From positions 1-53,315 of the forward strand of contig JAHEHU010000008.1 of NCBI GenBank assembly GCA_024639765.1: 53,315 bases of DNA. The letters run 5' to 3'. The position numbers and the translations under genes were made by a program. Each line of letters starts with the position of its first letter. The first letter of the stretch is position 1. The stretch comes from Eudoraea sp. Its GTDB lineage: Bacteria > Bacteroidota > Bacteroidia > Flavobacteriales > Flavobacteriaceae. Below are positions 27,185 to 35,427 of this stretch, piece by piece. Below the pieces are notes generated by a model. The model was not told the DNA's origin. It made no database searches and was given only the letters and a program-made list of their open reading frames with translations.

Positions 27185-27487
27185 TTAGGAAATAGTTGGT
27201 GGGGGCCTTCCGAAGAGGATGGTGTAAGTGAATTCCTCAATCGTAATCACCTTGTGAAGATCGCGGACGTGCTGATTGGGATTGTCCCAAGAAAACAACG
27301 AAATAGATGAGTCCGTTACATTGTTGAAGGAAACCGCCTCATTAAGATGGGAGAACAAGCAGAGTTCACACCTTACCGGATCGGAATCCTCGGCATGCGT
27401 AAATGTATGGAAGTCCATGGCTTTGATCCCGAGGATCACCCCCAGGAAAAGGATCGCCAGAATTGTCGTCCACTTATTACTCCTCAT
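27185..27487 (-). CDS. small membrane protein with His/Cys metal-binding-like motif
   Basis: A 100-residue protein, first gene of the operon with the TonB-dependent receptor (84 bp gap). A single N-terminal hydrophobic helix (about residues 6-24; TTILAILFLGVILGIKA) is either an anchor or an uncleaved signal. It is followed by His27 and His31 (HTFTH) and a Cys40-x2-Cys43 pair (RCELC), then His47; this is a plausible metal site at the periplasmic face. Small periplasmic His/Cys proteins of similar layout, DUF2946-like, occur beside metal TonB receptors in other bacteria; I cannot assign the family firmly. The ATG at 27487 lies only 4 bp after a perfect promoter box, suggesting a leaderless message. 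Confidence 0.65.
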   Translation of the reverse strand: MRSNKWTTILAILFLGVILGIKAMDFHTFTHAEDSDPVRCELCLFSHLNEAVSFNNVTDSSISLFSWDNPNQHVRDLHKVITIEEFTYTILFGRPPPTIS

Positions 27488-27491
27488 AATT

Positions 27492-27499
27492 CAAAAATA
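27492..27499 (-). promoter_or_regulatory. -7 promoter box (TATTTTTG) for the metal-uptake operon
   Basis: Exact TAnnTTTG match on the minus strand ending 4 bp before the ATG of the first gene. Confidence 0.55.
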
Positions 27500-27514
27500 G
27501 ATAATGATTTACTC

Positions 27515-27525
27515 TTAACTGTTAA
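27515..27525. promoter_or_regulatory. inverted repeat TTAAC-T-GTTAA upstream of the metal-uptake operon
   Basis: A 5-bp inverted repeat with a 1-bp centre placed about 16 bp upstream of the -7 box, i.e. over the -33 region on the minus strand, where a repressor could act. It is short, so the call is tentative. Confidence 0.3.
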
Positions 27526-27849
27526 CAAAGTGCTAATTCTCAAGTCAGGAATACCATAATGCTCTCATGAACCACTCAGATACAGATTGATTTTCAGACT
27601 GATAGGTATTATTCCCTTCATATCTTATCCAACGCATAGTGCATTTACGTTCTGTTTAAGAGAACATCCCATTATTAGAAAGAAACCCTGCTCTACTAAT
27701 GAAGATAGCTGTTGTATTGTAACAGTTTGAAGAGTTTAGAATGACAATTTAGGGAAATAGCTGAACGTGTTCCTGATTGGAAGCCAGCGATCCCCTAGAC
27801 GACCAACTTATAAAGACTCTCTTGTCTTTTGCAATTTTTAATCTCCTCC
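27526..27849. other. gene-free stretch, nothing recognised
   Basis: AT-rich DNA between the operon promoter and the tandem array. I see no convincing open frame, RNA gene or terminator here. Confidence 0.5.
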
Positions 27850-28169
27850 CAACGCTACGCAATGGATTACCTCACTTACGTTCGGTATTCCCGCAACGCT
27901 CCGCAATGGATTACCTCACATACGTTCGGTCTTCCCGCAACGCTCCGCAATGGATTACCTCACATACGTTCGGTCTTCCCTCAACGCTCCGCAATGGATT
28001 ACCTCACTTACGTTCGGTATTCCCGCAACGCTCCGCAATGGATTACCTCACATACGTTCGGTCTTCCCTCAACGCTCCGCAATGGATTACCTCACATACG
28101 TTCGGTCTTCCCTCAACGCTCCGCAATGGATTACCTCACATACGTTCGGTCTTCCCTCAACGCTCCGCG
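27850..28169. repeat. 44-bp tandem repeat array, seven units plus a partial eighth
   Basis: Units begin with CAACGCT at 27850, 27894, 27938, 27982, 28026, 28070, 28114 and a partial one at 28158. Each unit reads CAACGCTCCGCAATGG, then ATTACCTCAC(A/T)TACG, then TTCGGT(C/A)TTCCC(G/T). Two versions exist: units 1 and 4 have T and A at the first two variable sites, the others A and C, which suggests duplication of a three-unit (132-bp) block. Units abut without spacers, so this is not CRISPR. The unit has no plus-strand stop in any frame, so long open frames run through, but the translated sequence changes frame every unit and is not protein-like. Confidence 0.95.
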
Positions 28170-28173
28170 TTGA

Positions 28174-28263
28174 AAACCAAAAAAAGGAAGACAGTGCTTC
28201 CCTTCAAAAAAAAAGCGAGCTTCTTTTTTGAAACTCGCTTGTCTTCTGCTCTTTTTTTGGTTT
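28174..28263. repeat. 13-bp inverted repeat enclosing the tRNA terminator
   Basis: AAACCAAAAAAAG at 28174-28186 is perfectly complementary to CTTTTTTTGGTTT at 28251-28263; GAAGACA and GTCTTC extend the outer stem inward around the terminator hairpin. Confidence 0.75.
28206..28240 (-). terminator. rho-independent terminator after tRNA-Arg
   Basis: On the minus strand AAGCGAG pairs with CTCGCTT across a 14-nt loop and is followed by a run of T residues, 29 bp beyond the tRNA 3' end. Confidence 0.8.
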
Positions 28264-28268
28264 ATGAG

Positions 28269-28342
28269 TGACCGCGGAGGGATTCGAACCCCCAACCCTC
28301 AGAGCCGAAATCTGATATTCTATCCAGTTGAACTACGCAGCC
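28269..28342 (-). tRNA. tRNA-Arg, anticodon UCG
   Basis: The minus strand folds into a full cloverleaf of 74 nt. The acceptor stem GGCTGCG / CGCGGTC has two G-U pairs; the D arm contains GTTCAACTGGATAGAAT; the anticodon arm is TCAGA-TTTCGGC-TCTGA, giving anticodon TCG in a 7-nt loop; the T arm reads GGGGGTTCGAATCCCTC. Discriminator base is A and CCA is not encoded. It reads CGA and, depending on wobble modification, other CGN arginine codons. Confidence 0.92.
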
Positions 28343-28431
28343 ATTTGGTATTTGCCTTCTTAGCGAGCGCAATTTACGCAAAAAGAACTTTCTGGTACCA
28401 ATAAAATAGGTTGCTTTTCATAAGCCTCACT

Positions 28432-28881
28432 CTAGCTGAGATGCTTACGCACAATATTTGATATGGTCTTTCCGTCTGCCTGACCAGCAAGTTCTTTACT
28501 GACCATACCCATAACCTTCCCCATATCCTTCATCCCACTGGCCCCAATCTTGTTGATGGTTGCCAACACAACTTTTTCAACAGCCTCTTCACTAAGCTGC
28601 TCTGGTAAGAATTTCTCTATAATTGCAATCTGTGACAATTCTGTTGCAGCCAGATCATCCCTGCCCTGGTCAACATAAATGGCAGCACTATCTTTGCGCT
28701 GCTTTACCAATCGTTGCACCATTTTCACCTCTTCCTCTTCAGATAAAGAACTTCCTTTACCTTTTTCGGTCTGTGCCAATAACATGGCCGATTTAATTGC
28801 TCGCAGTGATTCTAATGCCACCGAATCTTTGGCCTTCATGGCAGATTTCATTTCTTGCATTACCTTTTCCTGTAAATTCAT
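28432..28881 (-). CDS. yqeY: GatB/YqeY-domain protein
   Basis: YqeY-like proteins match the tRNA-binding tail domain of GatB, the amidotransferase subunit; their cellular role is unclear. The 149-residue protein begins MNLQEKVMQEMKSAMKAKDSVALESLRAIKSA-like helices (family start), has the EEEVKMVQRLVKQRKDSA helix and ends with the characteristic MKDMGKVMGMVSKELAGQADGK and VRKHL. The frame is open to 28938, but ATG 28881 matches the family start and lies downstream of the ftsZ terminator and a near-consensus promoter box (TATCTTCG, 28901-28908), so it is a separate unit. Confidence 0.9.
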   Translation of the reverse strand: MNLQEKVMQEMKSAMKAKDSVALESLRAIKSAMLLAQTEKGKGSSLSEEEEVKMVQRLVKQRKDSAAIYVDQGRDDLAATELSQIAIIEKFLPEQLSEEAVEKVVLATINKIGASGMKDMGKVMGMVSKELAGQADGKTISNIVRKHLS

Positions 28882-28910
28882 GGCGTCTAATTTTAACCAC
28901 ACGAAGATAA

Positions 28911-28946
28911 AAAATAAACCCGAAATGATGGGGATCATTCCGGGTT
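28911..28946 (-). terminator. terminator of the dcw cluster after ftsZ
   Basis: On the minus strand a 13-bp stem with one mismatch (AACCCGGAATGAT / ATCATTTCGGGTT, loop CCCC) followed by TATTTTTT. It closes the thirteen-gene transcript. Confidence 0.85.
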
Positions 28947-28980
28947 CTGGCTAGGTTAAATAACCTTACAAAAAAACTAA

Positions 28981-30906
28981 CTAATCCACATTATCATGTA
29001 AAAAAGAATTATTAGAACGCAATTGTATCTCATCATTGCTATCCTCTCCTAAAGTTGTTCTGGACACCTTACCGTCCTTTGGATTTTCATTCAGATTAAT
29101 CCCTTGGCGCTTATACGCCGGCTCTTTCTCAATTTCTTCTATATGGCTAAGGCTGTTTTGGAATTTGTAATTAAAATCCTTTAGTTTTCGTCTTCTTTCA
29201 TCAGCCCTTGCCTTGAGTAATTCTTCAATGGGTGAACTCATAGGATCTATTTCTCCCTTATCCTTGCTCTCACTTGCTTGTTCAAATGCACTTACCGTTT
29301 TTTGTTCAAATACCAGTTCATCTCCCTCAATCTTGGGATCATAATCCTCTGCTTTAGATCGGGCACCGGTTAGTTGTGACTCCAGTTCCATATAGTCGTC
29401 CAAACTGTAACGGGTTTCACCTTCTTTGTTGTATTCTAATACAGGTATTACTTCTATATGTTCATTAACATCTATGTCATTGATCTCCTCATCCAAGGTA
29501 AAAGTGATCACATGTTCTTTCTCATCCTCTTCCTGATTGTTCTCAACAATAGGCAGATCAAAACTAAAAGCAATCTGCTCTTTACTGTCATCTTTTGCCG
29601 AAACTGTTACTGGATCCACTACTTCAATGTCGAAAAGCGCTTCTTTAGAATCAACAATCACAAAATCATTTTCATGTACCTCTTCAGCCACTACCTCCTC
29701 GCAGAAAACGTTGAAGTTGCGAATATAATTAGTGGTTGGGATCAGATCCATCTCCTCTTCTATTTCCAAGGTGTGTTTCACTATAGGTTCAAAATCTTTT
29801 TCAACCTCTTCCAACTCATGCACTACGGCCGGAGCTTCTGTTAAGTTATGCACCGCCTTCTGCTCGTCTTCTAGGGTATGAATTATCTTCTTAGACTCCG
29901 TATTGACGATCTCATCTTGCTGATCCACATTAAAACCAGTAGCGATCACCGTAACGGCAATGGCGTCTCCAAGGGTCTCATCCTCTCCTACACCCATAAT
30001 GATATTGGCACCATGACCTGCTTCAATCTGAATATGGTCATTGATCTCTCCAATCTCATCAATCGTGATCTCCTTAGTACCGGATACGATCAGTAACAAT
30101 ACGTTCTTTGCACCGGTGATCTTGTTGTCATTTAGAAGGGGGGAATCTAAAGCGGTCATGATGGCCTCTGTGGCCCTTGAGGTACCAGATGCCATGGAAG
30201 ATCCCATAATGGCCGTTCCACTATTTGAAAGTACCGTCTTGGCATCCCGTAAATCTATGTTTTGGGTATAATGGTGGGTTATAACTTCAGCAATTCCTCT
30301 TGCCGCGGTAGCAAGCACTTCATCTGCTTTGGAGAATCCGGCTTTAAAGCCCAGGTTGCCATATACCTCACGCAGCTTATTGTTGTTGATAATGATCAGA
30401 GAATCTACATGGTCTCTTAGACGTTCAATTCCTTTTTGCGCCTGCTGACACCTCATTTTTCCTTCAAACTGAAAAGGCATGGTCACAATTCCTACCGTAA
30501 GGATGTCCATTTCCTTAGCCTGTTTTGCAATGACAGGAGCTGCACCAGTACCTGTGCCCCCACCCATTCCGGCCGTGATAAAGATCATTTTGGTAGTAGT
30601 ATCGAGCATTGTTTTAATGTCTTCCATGCTCTCAATGGCAGCTTGCTCACCTACCTCGGGATTTGCCCCGGCTCCCAAACCTTCAGTAAGGGAAACCCCT
30701 AATTGAATTTTATTGGGTACTGCACTATTTTGAAGTGCCTGGGAATCTGTATTGCAGATAACGAAATCTACTCCGTTTATTCCCGCCTGGAACATATAAT
30801 TTATGGCATTACTGCCTCCGCCTCCAACGCCGATCACTTTTATTACATTGCTTTGATTCTTGGGGAGGTCAAAGGAAATACTTTCAAATTCGGTGTTCTT
30901 GCTCAT
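28981..30906 (-). CDS. ftsZ: cell division protein FtsZ, long C-terminal linker
   Basis: Tubulin-like GTPase that polymerises into the division ring at midcell. The GTPase part occupies about residues 20-325, with VGVGGGGSNAINYM and the tubulin signature GGGTGTG at 115-121. Residues from about 330 to the end (641) form a long, acidic, low-complexity linker ending in IQLRSNNSFLHDNVD; the linker is roughly three times longer than that of E. coli FtsZ (383 residues in all). Long FtsZ tails are usual in Flavobacteriia. It is the last gene of the cluster, 37 bp after ftsA, and is followed by a strong terminator. Confidence 0.97.
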   Translation of the reverse strand: MSKNTEFESISFDLPKNQSNVIKVIGVGGGGSNAINYMFQAGINGVDFVICNTDSQALQNSAVPNKIQLGVSLTEGLGAGANPEVGEQAAIESMEDIKTMLDTTTKMIFITAGMGGGTGTGAAPVIAKQAKEMDILTVGIVTMPFQFEGKMRCQQAQKGIERLRDHVDSLIIINNNKLREVYGNLGFKAGFSKADEVLATAARGIAEVITHHYTQNIDLRDAKTVLSNSGTAIMGSSMASGTSRATEAIMTALDSPLLNDNKITGAKNVLLLIVSGTKEITIDEIGEINDHIQIEAGHGANIIMGVGEDETLGDAIAVTVIATGFNVDQQDEIVNTESKKIIHTLEDEQKAVHNLTEAPAVVHELEEVEKDFEPIVKHTLEIEEEMDLIPTTNYIRNFNVFCEEVVAEEVHENDFVIVDSKEALFDIEVVDPVTVSAKDDSKEQIAFSFDLPIVENNQEEDEKEHVITFTLDEEINDIDVNEHIEVIPVLEYNKEGETRYSLDDYMELESQLTGARSKAEDYDPKIEGDELVFEQKTVSAFEQASESKDKGEIDPMSSPIEELLKARADERRRKLKDFNYKFQNSLSHIEEIEKEPAYKRQGINLNENPKDGKVSRTTLGEDSNDEIQLRSNNSFLHDNVD

Positions 30907-30943
30907 GTTATACTTGTTACTGGTTAATGTGCTATACTTTTAT

Positions 30944-32266
30944 TTATTCTGCGTTATCTAAGAAATCCTTGAGTTTTTCGGACCAACGGTCAAAAACTGA
31001 TTTACGTTCCCTTGTAGTGGCTGTTGCCGTAGCCATGTTTTCATGACCTTCCAGGACCATTTCCCGCTCCTTCTCTTCTTCTAGTGTCTTCAATCTTCGT
31101 TTGTCCTTATTTTCCACGGCATTCATTAAAAGTCCAACCGCTGTAGCATAAAGCGGACTTGCAATTTCTGCATCTGAGTCTCCTGCCAAATGTTCGTTGG
31201 GATACCCTATTCTGGTATCCATCCCCGTAATGTATTCAACCAATTGCTTCAGATGTTTTAATTGACTACCTCCACCTGTCAATACTATTCCGGCGATAAG
31301 TTTCTTCTTTTGTTCTTCGTGGCCATAGTTCTTGATCTCCACATAGACCTGCTCTACGATCTCAACTACACGAGCGTGAATGATCTTAGAGAGGTTTTTT
31401 AAAGTGATCTCCTTGGGCTCCCTTCCCCTCAATCCCGGGATAGATACGATCTCATTATCTTTATTTTCACCCGGCCATGCAGACCCGAATTTCATCTTTA
31501 ATAATTCCGCTTGTTTTTCAATAATGGAACAGCCTTCCTTGATGTCCTCTGTAATGACATTCCCGCCAAATGGTATCACCGCAGTATGCCTAATTATTCC
31601 ATCCTTGAAAATGGCAAGATCTGTGGTACCACCACCTATATCTATTAAGGCTACACCGGCTTCTTTCTCTTCCTGACTCAGCACTGCTTCTGAGGAGGCA
31701 AGTGGTTCGAGCGTAATATTATACAGATCAAGGCCAGCACTTTTAATACATCGTCCTATATTTTTTATGGAGGATACCTGCCCTACAACCACATGAAAAT
31801 TAGCTTCCAGTCTGCCACCATACATACCGATAGGTTGTTTTATTTCGGCTTGCCCGTCCACCTTGTATTCCTGAGGCAGTACATGGATGATCTCCTCACC
31901 CGGGAGCATTACCAACTTATATACCTGATTACAAAGTTTTTCCAGATCGTCCTCATTGATCACTTCTTCTGAATTGGCTCTGGTGATATAATCACTATGC
32001 TGCAGACTACGGATATGTTGCCCTGCTATACCCACCACAACAGATCCTATTTTTAATCCTGAATTGGCCTCCGCCTGTTCTACAGCTTGTTGAATGGACT
32101 TGATGGTTTGAGTAATGTTATTAACCACGCCTCTATGAACCCCTAAACTCTTGGAACGTCCTATACCAAGTACTTCTATTTTCCCGTACTCGTTTTCCTT
32201 CCCAATAATGGCTACAATTTTGGTTGTTCCAATATCTAAGCCTACTGAATAATTATCTTGTTCCAT
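30944..32266 (-). CDS. ftsA: cell division protein FtsA
   Basis: Actin-like ATPase that tethers FtsZ filaments to the inner membrane. Nucleotide-binding motifs are SVGLDIGTTKIVAIIG (residues 7-22), ALIDIGGGTTDLAIF near 205-219 and IVLTGGGSQLKHL near 330. Residues 420-440 (SVFDRWSEKLKDFLDN) form the amphipathic membrane-targeting helix. At 440 residues it is slightly longer than the E. coli protein because of a charged stretch (about 390-415) before that helix. It lies 6 bp downstream of ftsQ. Confidence 0.96.
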   Translation of the reverse strand: MEQDNYSVGLDIGTTKIVAIIGKENEYGKIEVLGIGRSKSLGVHRGVVNNITQTIKSIQQAVEQAEANSGLKIGSVVVGIAGQHIRSLQHSDYITRANSEEVINEDDLEKLCNQVYKLVMLPGEEIIHVLPQEYKVDGQAEIKQPIGMYGGRLEANFHVVVGQVSSIKNIGRCIKSAGLDLYNITLEPLASSEAVLSQEEKEAGVALIDIGGGTTDLAIFKDGIIRHTAVIPFGGNVITEDIKEGCSIIEKQAELLKMKFGSAWPGENKDNEIVSIPGLRGREPKEITLKNLSKIIHARVVEIVEQVYVEIKNYGHEEQKKKLIAGIVLTGGGSQLKHLKQLVEYITGMDTRIGYPNEHLAGDSDAEIASPLYATAVGLLMNAVENKDKRRLKTLEEEKEREMVLEGHENMATATATTRERKSVFDRWSEKLKDFLDNAE

Positions 32267-32272
32267 AGTTAT

Positions 32273-32992
32273 TTATATTTTGGTGCACACTACCTGATTA
32301 TCAAATTCTAAACTGACCACGGCATAATCCCGTAGTGACTTATCCTTCATCGCTTTTGCATAAAATGCTTTGAAGTTCTTAAACTTGCCCTCCAGATCCT
32401 CTACATTGCCCAGATCAACAATAAAATCTTCCACGCGAAATTTTAATTGGTATCGTTCTTCTGATTGAATATGTATACCAATTATATTCTTCCTTAAAAA
32501 GTCGTCCTGGTTTATGAACTTCAATATCTCGAATACATCATCCAGACTTTTGCCCGTAATCTCTCCTGTAATAATTGGCACTCTGGCGGAGTGCATCTTG
32601 GATAATGGCATAGATTTACCATCCTCGTCCAGGTAAAATTTTGTACTTCCCTCTACACGTCCTATGGGCTGCCTTTGGAAAATCTTAGATGTAAGTCTAC
32701 CATTGATAGTAAGATATACTTGGGCACTTTTTACCATATCATTGGCCTCAATGACCTTTTCTATAGTATTCAAAACTAATTTTTCTTTCTCCACATTGAG
32801 GACAGTGCCATAATTTTGTATTAACAATTTATTAACCATATCCTGAGATAGGTATAAATTGTTATTTCCTTCAAAAATAATTTCCAAATTCTGTACGGGC
32901 CTATTGTGACTTCTTTTGTTAGAAAAAGCATATAGTCCTGTTATGCAGCATATTAGTGCCAATAATTTAAAATAGTTCCAATTAATTTTCAT
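32273..32992 (-). CDS. ftsQ: cell division protein FtsQ
   Basis: Bitopic inner-membrane divisome protein that bridges early and late division proteins together with FtsL and FtsB. From ATG 32992 it has 239 residues: a short cytoplasmic N-terminus, one membrane segment (about residues 8-25; LLALICCITGLYAF), a POTRA-like domain (LEIIFEGNNNLYLSQDMVNKL) and the FtsQ domain. Sequence identity to proteobacterial FtsQ is visibly low; the assignment leans on topology and on position between murC and ftsA. The frame is open to 33037, but ATG 32992 gives the normal 11-bp overlap with murC. Confidence 0.88.
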   Translation of the reverse strand: MKINWNYFKLLALICCITGLYAFSNKRSHNRPVQNLEIIFEGNNNLYLSQDMVNKLLIQNYGTVLNVEKEKLVLNTIEKVIEANDMVKSAQVYLTINGRLTSKIFQRQPIGRVEGSTKFYLDEDGKSMPLSKMHSARVPIITGEITGKSLDDVFEILKFINQDDFLRKNIIGIHIQSEERYQLKFRVEDFIVDLGNVEDLEGKFKNFKAFYAKAMKDKSLRDYAVVSLEFDNQVVCTKI

Positions 32993-34334
32993 ACTCCAGT
33001 GCTTTTTTAAGTGTATTAATTTCCAGGCCGATATCACCTGCTCCCAGGGTTACCAGCACCTGTGGTTTTTGTGCTTTGATCTCCTCTGCCAACTCTTTTT
33101 TGGAAACCAATTTTTTCTGAGGGTTAGTGATCTTATCGAGTAACCATTGTGAGGTTACCCCAGGCAAGGGTTTTTCTCTTGCCGGGTAAATATCAAGTAA
33201 TATGATACTATCAAATCTGGAAAGACTCTGCGCAAATTCCTCTACAAAATCTCTTGTCCTAGTAAACAAATGAGGCTGAAAAACCGTCAGTACCATTTTG
33301 CCGGGATGCATCTCCTCTACTGCTTCAAAAATTGCATCTATTTCGGCCGGATGATGTGCGTAGTCATCAATAAAGACCAAATGCTCATCCTTGATCTTAT
33401 ACGAAAATCGTCTTTGTACTCCTTTAAAGGTTTCCAGTGCCTCAGCGAGGCGATCCAGCGGGGGTCCGGCTTGGATCGCCATCGCAAAAGCCACTAGTCC
33501 GTTCAGCAGATTATGCCGACCAGGTTTGTTGAATTTAACTCCTTTAAGGGTAGCCTCAGGAGTTCCCAAATCAAAAATGTAGGTGCCATGTTCAATCTTT
33601 ATATTTCGTATACAATAATCTGAGTCGTCCTCAATTCCATAGGTGATTCCTTGCAAAGCCAGGCCGTTTCGCACAAACAACTTTCCATCTGGTTTTAACT
33701 TCGATGCAAATGCCCTGAAAGATTCCTGCAGGGATTCATTGTCTCCATAAATATCCAAATGATCGGCATCCATGGAAGTTATACACGCAACATTTGGCGT
33801 AAGTTGAAGGAACGATCTATCGAACTCATCAGCCTCTACAACAGAGAATTCATTTCCTTCCCATAGGAAGTTGCTATTGAAGTCCTCTGAAATGCCTCCT
33901 AAAAAGGCAGTAACAGGCGTACCGGTTTCTTTTAAAAGGTGTGCTAAAATACAGGAGGTTGTTGTCTTCCCATGTGTTCCGGCGACGGCAAAGCAAAAGG
34001 TATCTCTGGTGATCATCCCCAATACCTCAGACCGTTTTTTGACAATAAATCCGTGTGTGGTGAAATACTCCCACTCCGTATGATCACTTGGCACCGCCGG
34101 GGTATACACTACAAGGGTGTCTGCCGGTGAGAGAAAAGACCTTGGTATTTGAGCAACATCATCCTCATAATGGATCGTCATCCCCAGGGCTTCCAATTCA
34201 TTGGTGAGTGGCGTTTTGGTCTTGTCATAACCGCCCACCTCCTTGCCAAGGAAGGTATAATATCTGGCAAGGGCAGACATTCCTATGCCTCCTATGCCGA
34301 GAAAATATACATTATGAAATGAAATACTATTCAT
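32982..34334 (-). CDS. murC: UDP-N-acetylmuramate--L-alanine ligase MurC
   Basis: ATP-dependent ligase adding L-alanine, the first residue of the peptidoglycan stem peptide, to UDP-MurNAc. Motifs: GIGGIGMS at residues 13-20 (UDP-MurNAc domain), the ATP loop GTHGKTTT at 119-126, EADEFDRSF in the middle domain and DDYAHHP near 317-323. Length 450 is normal. It overlaps murG by 8 bp and ftsQ by 11 bp. murB and ddl, which often separate murC from ftsQ in Proteobacteria, are absent, as is usual in Bacteroidota. Confidence 0.97.
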   Translation of the reverse strand: MNSISFHNVYFLGIGGIGMSALARYYTFLGKEVGGYDKTKTPLTNELEALGMTIHYEDDVAQIPRSFLSPADTLVVYTPAVPSDHTEWEYFTTHGFIVKKRSEVLGMITRDTFCFAVAGTHGKTTTSCILAHLLKETGTPVTAFLGGISEDFNSNFLWEGNEFSVVEADEFDRSFLQLTPNVACITSMDADHLDIYGDNESLQESFRAFASKLKPDGKLFVRNGLALQGITYGIEDDSDYCIRNIKIEHGTYIFDLGTPEATLKGVKFNKPGRHNLLNGLVAFAMAIQAGPPLDRLAEALETFKGVQRRFSYKIKDEHLVFIDDYAHHPAEIDAIFEAVEEMHPGKMVLTVFQPHLFTRTRDFVEEFAQSLSRFDSIILLDIYPAREKPLPGVTSQWLLDKITNPQKKLVSKKELAEEIKAQKPQVLVTLGAGDIGLEINTLKKALEYEN

Positions 34335-35427
34335 CTTCCTCCGGGATTAATTCTACGATCTCATCCACTATATGTTCGGTGGCCTTTGGTAAAGCCAATT
34401 CTTTAATTTTTCTCCCTAGTTCATCCATCTTTTCTTTGGAAGCAAGGAGTTCTTCAAAGTGTGGTCTAAATTCGTTTTCAAGATTTTTCTCCTGTATCAT
34501 AAGAGCAGCCCCAGCATTGACCAATGCGCGTGCATTCTTCGTTTGATGATCTTCTGCCACATTAGGCGATGGTATAAATACAACTGGCTTGCCAACCAAA
34601 CATAGCTCAGATACCGATCCTGCCCCTGATCTTGAAATAATAATATCAGCAACCCTGTAGGCATGTTCCATCTTGTTTAGATATCCTTTTACTTTCACTG
34701 ATTCGGACCCATATTGTTTGTACCGGTCATAGTATAAGGAACCACATTGCCAGATGAGTTGTAAGCCCAGGTTCTTTAAATTTGATAATTGATCTTCAAT
34801 AAGTTCATTGATCCTTTTTGCTCCCAGACTACCACCTAATACCAACAGCGTCTTCTTCCCCGGATCCAAATCGAAATGAGCAAAAGATGCTGTACCTTCT
34901 TTAGGTAAATTCACCAGTGAAGCGCGTACAGGGTTTCCTGTTTTTACCGTCTTTTCTATTGGAAAGAATTTTTCCATTCCATCATAGGCAACACAAATTC
35001 TTTTAACCTTTGCCGCCAGGATCTTATTGGTGATTCCTGCGTATGAATTTTGTTCCTGTAATACACATGGAATTCCCTTTTGCGATGCTACTCGTAATAC
35101 CGGTCCACTGGCATAGCCCCCGGTACCAATCGCGACATGCGGTCTAAAATTGCTTACTATATTGCGTGCTCGTATCAAACTACTGATCACTTTTATTGGG
35201 AACAATAGATTCTTCCAGGTTAATCTTCTTTGTAATCCACTGATCCATAATCCTTTTATTTCATATCCCGCTTGTGGCACTTTTTCCATTTCCATGCGGT
35301 CCGAAGCACCCACAAACAGTATTTTGGCATCCGGATACCTTCTTTTCAATTCATTTGCGATGGCGATCGCCGGATAAATATGACCGCCTGTCCCTCCTCC
35401 CGAGAGTATAAATCTATAGTTGTCCAC
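34327..35427 (-). CDS. murG: UDP-GlcNAc:undecaprenyl-PP-MurNAc-pentapeptide transferase MurG
   Basis: Peripheral inner-membrane glycosyltransferase that adds GlcNAc to lipid I to make lipid II. The GT-B fold is marked by the first glycine loop SGGGTGGHIYPAIAIA (residues 9-24), a second glycine loop LVLGGSLGAKRINE near 195, and the UDP-GlcNAc-binding ISRSGAGSVSEL near 262. Length 366 is normal. It overlaps ftsW by 14 bp, the usual tight packing in this cluster. Confidence 0.97.
   Translation of the reverse strand: MDNYRFILSGGGTGGHIYPAIAIANELKRRYPDAKILFVGASDRMEMEKVPQAGYEIKGLWISGLQRRLTWKNLLFPIKVISSLIRARNIVSNFRPHVAIGTGGYASGPVLRVASQKGIPCVLQEQNSYAGITNKILAAKVKRICVAYDGMEKFFPIEKTVKTGNPVRASLVNLPKEGTASFAHFDLDPGKKTLLVLGGSLGAKRINELIEDQLSNLKNLGLQLIWQCGSLYYDRYKQYGSESVKVKGYLNKMEHAYRVADIIISRSGAGSVSELCLVGKPVVFIPSPNVAEDHQTKNARALVNAGAALMIQEKNLENEFRPHFEELLASKEKMDELGRKIKELALPKATEHIVDEIVELIPEEDE

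Noticed and set aside
27850-28169. CRISPR array
   Set aside because: The units are contiguous with no spacers between them, and no cas gene is in the window.
27777-28271. Long open frames (up to 164 residues) through the tandem array in all three plus frames
   Set aside because: The 44-bp unit has no plus-strand stop and is not a multiple of three, so every frame stays open by necessity; the peptide changes reading frame each unit and has no start signals or family features.
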